Origin: Brevundimonas sp.
GTDB taxonomy: Bacteria; Pseudomonadota; Alphaproteobacteria; Caulobacterales; Caulobacteraceae
Length of the DNA stretch: 7,332 nucleotides
Assembly (NCBI GenBank): GCA_012270135.1
Contig: JAAXIW010000179.1
Coordinates: 1 to 7,332 of the forward strand
Reading direction: 5' to 3'
Shown one piece after another: positions 5,793 through 7,332 of the stretch. Position numbers and translations under genes: made by a program. Under the pieces are notes generated by a model, which was not told the DNA's origin, ran no database searches, and was given only the letters and a program-made list of their open reading frames with translations. Within the stretch, counting starts at the first letter, position 1. Each line of letters opens with the position of its first letter.

Positions 5793-7295
5793 AGCGCTCA
5801 CCAGCAGCGAAAGTTGCCGGGCCGCCACCTCGCGCCCGCCTTCCTCGATCTCGCGGTCGAGCAGTCGGGTCGGGTATTCGCCGGTGAAATAGTGGTCCGT
5901 GAACTGCGGATTGCGCGGATCACGCGGCCCCGCCTCCATCGCCTCGTAGAGGCCGTCGACCGAAAGGAAGCCCAGCGAGTCCACCTCGAGATGCGCCCGC
6001 ATCTCTTCCAGGGTGTGGTTGGCCGCGATCAGCTGGTCCCGCTCGGGCATGTCGATGCCGTAGAAGTCCGGCCACAGGATCGGCGGCGAGGCCGAGCGCA
6101 GGTGAACCTCCTTCGCGCCCGCGGCGCGCACCGCCCGCACCAGCTTCACCGAGGTGGTGCCGCGCACGATGGAGTCGTCGATCAGCACCACCCGCTTGCC
6201 CTCGATCACCGACCGGTTCGGGCTGTGCTTCATGCGTACGCCCTTCTGCCGCGCGCCCTGGCTCGGCTGGATGAAGGTGCGGCCCAGATAGTGGCTGCGG
6301 ATGATCCCCATCTCGTAGGGGATGCCGCTCTCCTGCGCATAGCCCAGCGCCGCCGGTACGCCGGAGTCCGGGACCGGCACGACCACATCGGCCTCGACCG
6401 CGTGTTCGCGGGCCAGCTTCATCCCCATCCGCTTGCGCACGCCATAGACCGACCGGCCGTTCACGACGCTGTCGGGACGCGAGAAATAGACGTACTCGAA
6501 CAGGCAGGGCCGGGCCTCCCGGGTCGGGAAGGGTTTCAGCGACTGCAGGCCGTTCTTGTCGATGACCACGATCTCGCCGTGCTCGACGTCGCGCTCGAAG
6601 GTCGCGCCGATGGTGTCGAGGGCGCAGGTCTCCGAGGCCAGCACCCAGGCGTCGCCCAGCCGGCCCAGCACCAGCGGGCGGATGCCCAGCGGGTCGCGGG
6701 CCCCGATCATCTTGGACCGCGTCTGGCACACCAGGGCGTAGCCGCCCTCGATCCGGCCGACGGCGTCGATGAAGCGGTCGACGATCTTGGCCTTCCGGCT
6801 GCGGGCGATCAGGTGGAGGATGACTTCCGAGTCCGACGTCGACTGAAAGATCGCCCCTTCGCCGACCAGCTGGTTCCGCAGATAAAGGAAGTTGGTCAGA
6901 TTGCCGTTGTGGGCGATGGCGATGCCGCCCTGGTCCAGATCGGCGAACATCGGCTGGATGTTGCGCAGGAAGCTGCCGCCCGCCGTCGAATAGCGGGTGT
7001 GGCCCACGGCCGCCTGTCCCGGCAGACGATCCGGCAGGTCGGCTCCGCCAAAGGCCTCGCCGACCAGGCCCATGTGTCGCTCGGTATGGAAGCGGGTGTC
7101 CTTGACGCTGGCGATGCCGCAGGCTTCCTGACCGCGATGCTGCAGGGCGTGCAGGCCGAGGGCCACGATCGCCGATCCGGCGTCGGGTTCGGCGCCCCAG
7201 ACGCCGCAGACGCCGCACTCGAGGCGCGGGCGATCGTCATCGGCGTCACGCCAATGCTCGCGGTGAACGACGGGGTCGGCGATGGACTGGGCCAT
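5790..7295 (-). CDS. purF: Amidophosphoribosyltransferase (glutamine PRPP amidotransferase)
   Basis: PurF makes 5-phosphoribosylamine from PRPP and glutamine, the first committed step of purine synthesis in the cytoplasm. The protein has 501 residues. A 26-residue propeptide precedes the presumed nucleophile Cys27 (E-CGVCGVWG). The N-terminal glutaminase domain (27 to about 260) shows LQHRGQEACGI (51-61), HTRYSTAGGS (99-108), IAHNGNLTN (127-135), STSDSE (152-157) and DPLGIRP (201-207). The phosphoribosyltransferase domain follows, with SRPDSVVNGRSVYGVRKRMG (272-291), VPVPDSG (306-312) and the PRPP loop VVLIDDSIVRGT (369-380). Of the four Cys that bind the 4Fe-4S cluster in Bacillus subtilis PurF, only the first is kept (Cys264); Asp410, Thr466 and Tyr469 occupy the others. 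The start is ATG at 7295 with GGAG (7304-7307) eight bases before it. It is first in a likely purF-VOC-SDR unit. Confidence 0.98.
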   Translation of the reverse strand: MAQSIADPVVHREHWRDADDDRPRLECGVCGVWGAEPDAGSAIVALGLHALQHRGQEACGIASVKDTRFHTERHMGLVGEAFGGADLPDRLPGQAAVGHTRYSTAGGSFLRNIQPMFADLDQGGIAIAHNGNLTNFLYLRNQLVGEGAIFQSTSDSEVILHLIARSRKAKIVDRFIDAVGRIEGGYALVCQTRSKMIGARDPLGIRPLVLGRLGDAWVLASETCALDTIGATFERDVEHGEIVVIDKNGLQSLKPFPTREARPCLFEYVYFSRPDSVVNGRSVYGVRKRMGMKLAREHAVEADVVVPVPDSGVPAALGYAQESGIPYEMGIIRSHYLGRTFIQPSQGARQKGVRMKHSPNRSVIEGKRVVLIDDSIVRGTTSVKLVRAVRAAGAKEVHLRSASPPILWPDFYGIDMPERDQLIAANHTLEEMRAHLEVDSLGFLSVDGLYEAMEAGPRDPRNPQFTDHYFTGEYPTRLLDREIEEGGREVAARQLSLLVSA

Positions 7296-7303
7296 CGTCG
7301 GGG

Positions 7304-7307
7304 CTCC
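7304..7307 (-). promoter_or_regulatory. Ribosome binding site of purF
   Basis: GGAG on the minus strand, 8 bases before the ATG at 7295, supports this start and hence the 26-residue propeptide. The remaining bases to 7332 hold no gene that can be recognised; the promoter, if near, lies partly outside the window. Confidence 0.55.
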
Positions 7308-7332
7308 GATGGCCGGGGTAAGCGACGAGGGG

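Overview
This is a high-GC stretch, about two thirds G+C by eye, and its gene content and protein variants suggest an alphaproteobacterium. A Caulobacterales member such as Brevundimonas or Caulobacter fits best, but that placement is inferred from protein flavour and not from a search. The genes are tightly packed, with no insertion sequences, tRNAs, rRNAs, CRISPR arrays or phage genes visible. It reads as ordinary core chromosome.

Left half, plus strand. The window opens inside the last 62 codons of panB (pantothenate synthesis). After a 79-base gap comes a compact cluster, yfgM-like / bamB / der, with gaps of 23 and 32 bases. This is the gene order known from Escherichia coli. It joins an inner-membrane periplasmic TPR-like protein, an outer-membrane-assembly lipoprotein (beta-propeller) and a double-GTPase ribosome assembly factor. 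A small four-helix membrane protein of unknown role follows der after 74 bases, with its own strong ribosome binding site.

Right half, minus strand. Transcription runs right to left through purF (first committed step of purine synthesis), then a small VOC/glyoxalase-fold protein whose ribosome binding site overlaps the purF stop codon, then a YciK-like short-chain dehydrogenase/reductase. The two halves converge with only 7 bases between the stop codons at 4629 and 4637.

I found no convincing new system. The points most worth a second look are: the uncharacterised four-helix protein with an internal repeat; the long basic tail and altered G4 motifs of Der; a PurF that keeps a propeptide but has lost most iron-sulfur ligand positions; a VOC protein lacking the usual metal ligands; and a glycine-rich insertion in BamB.
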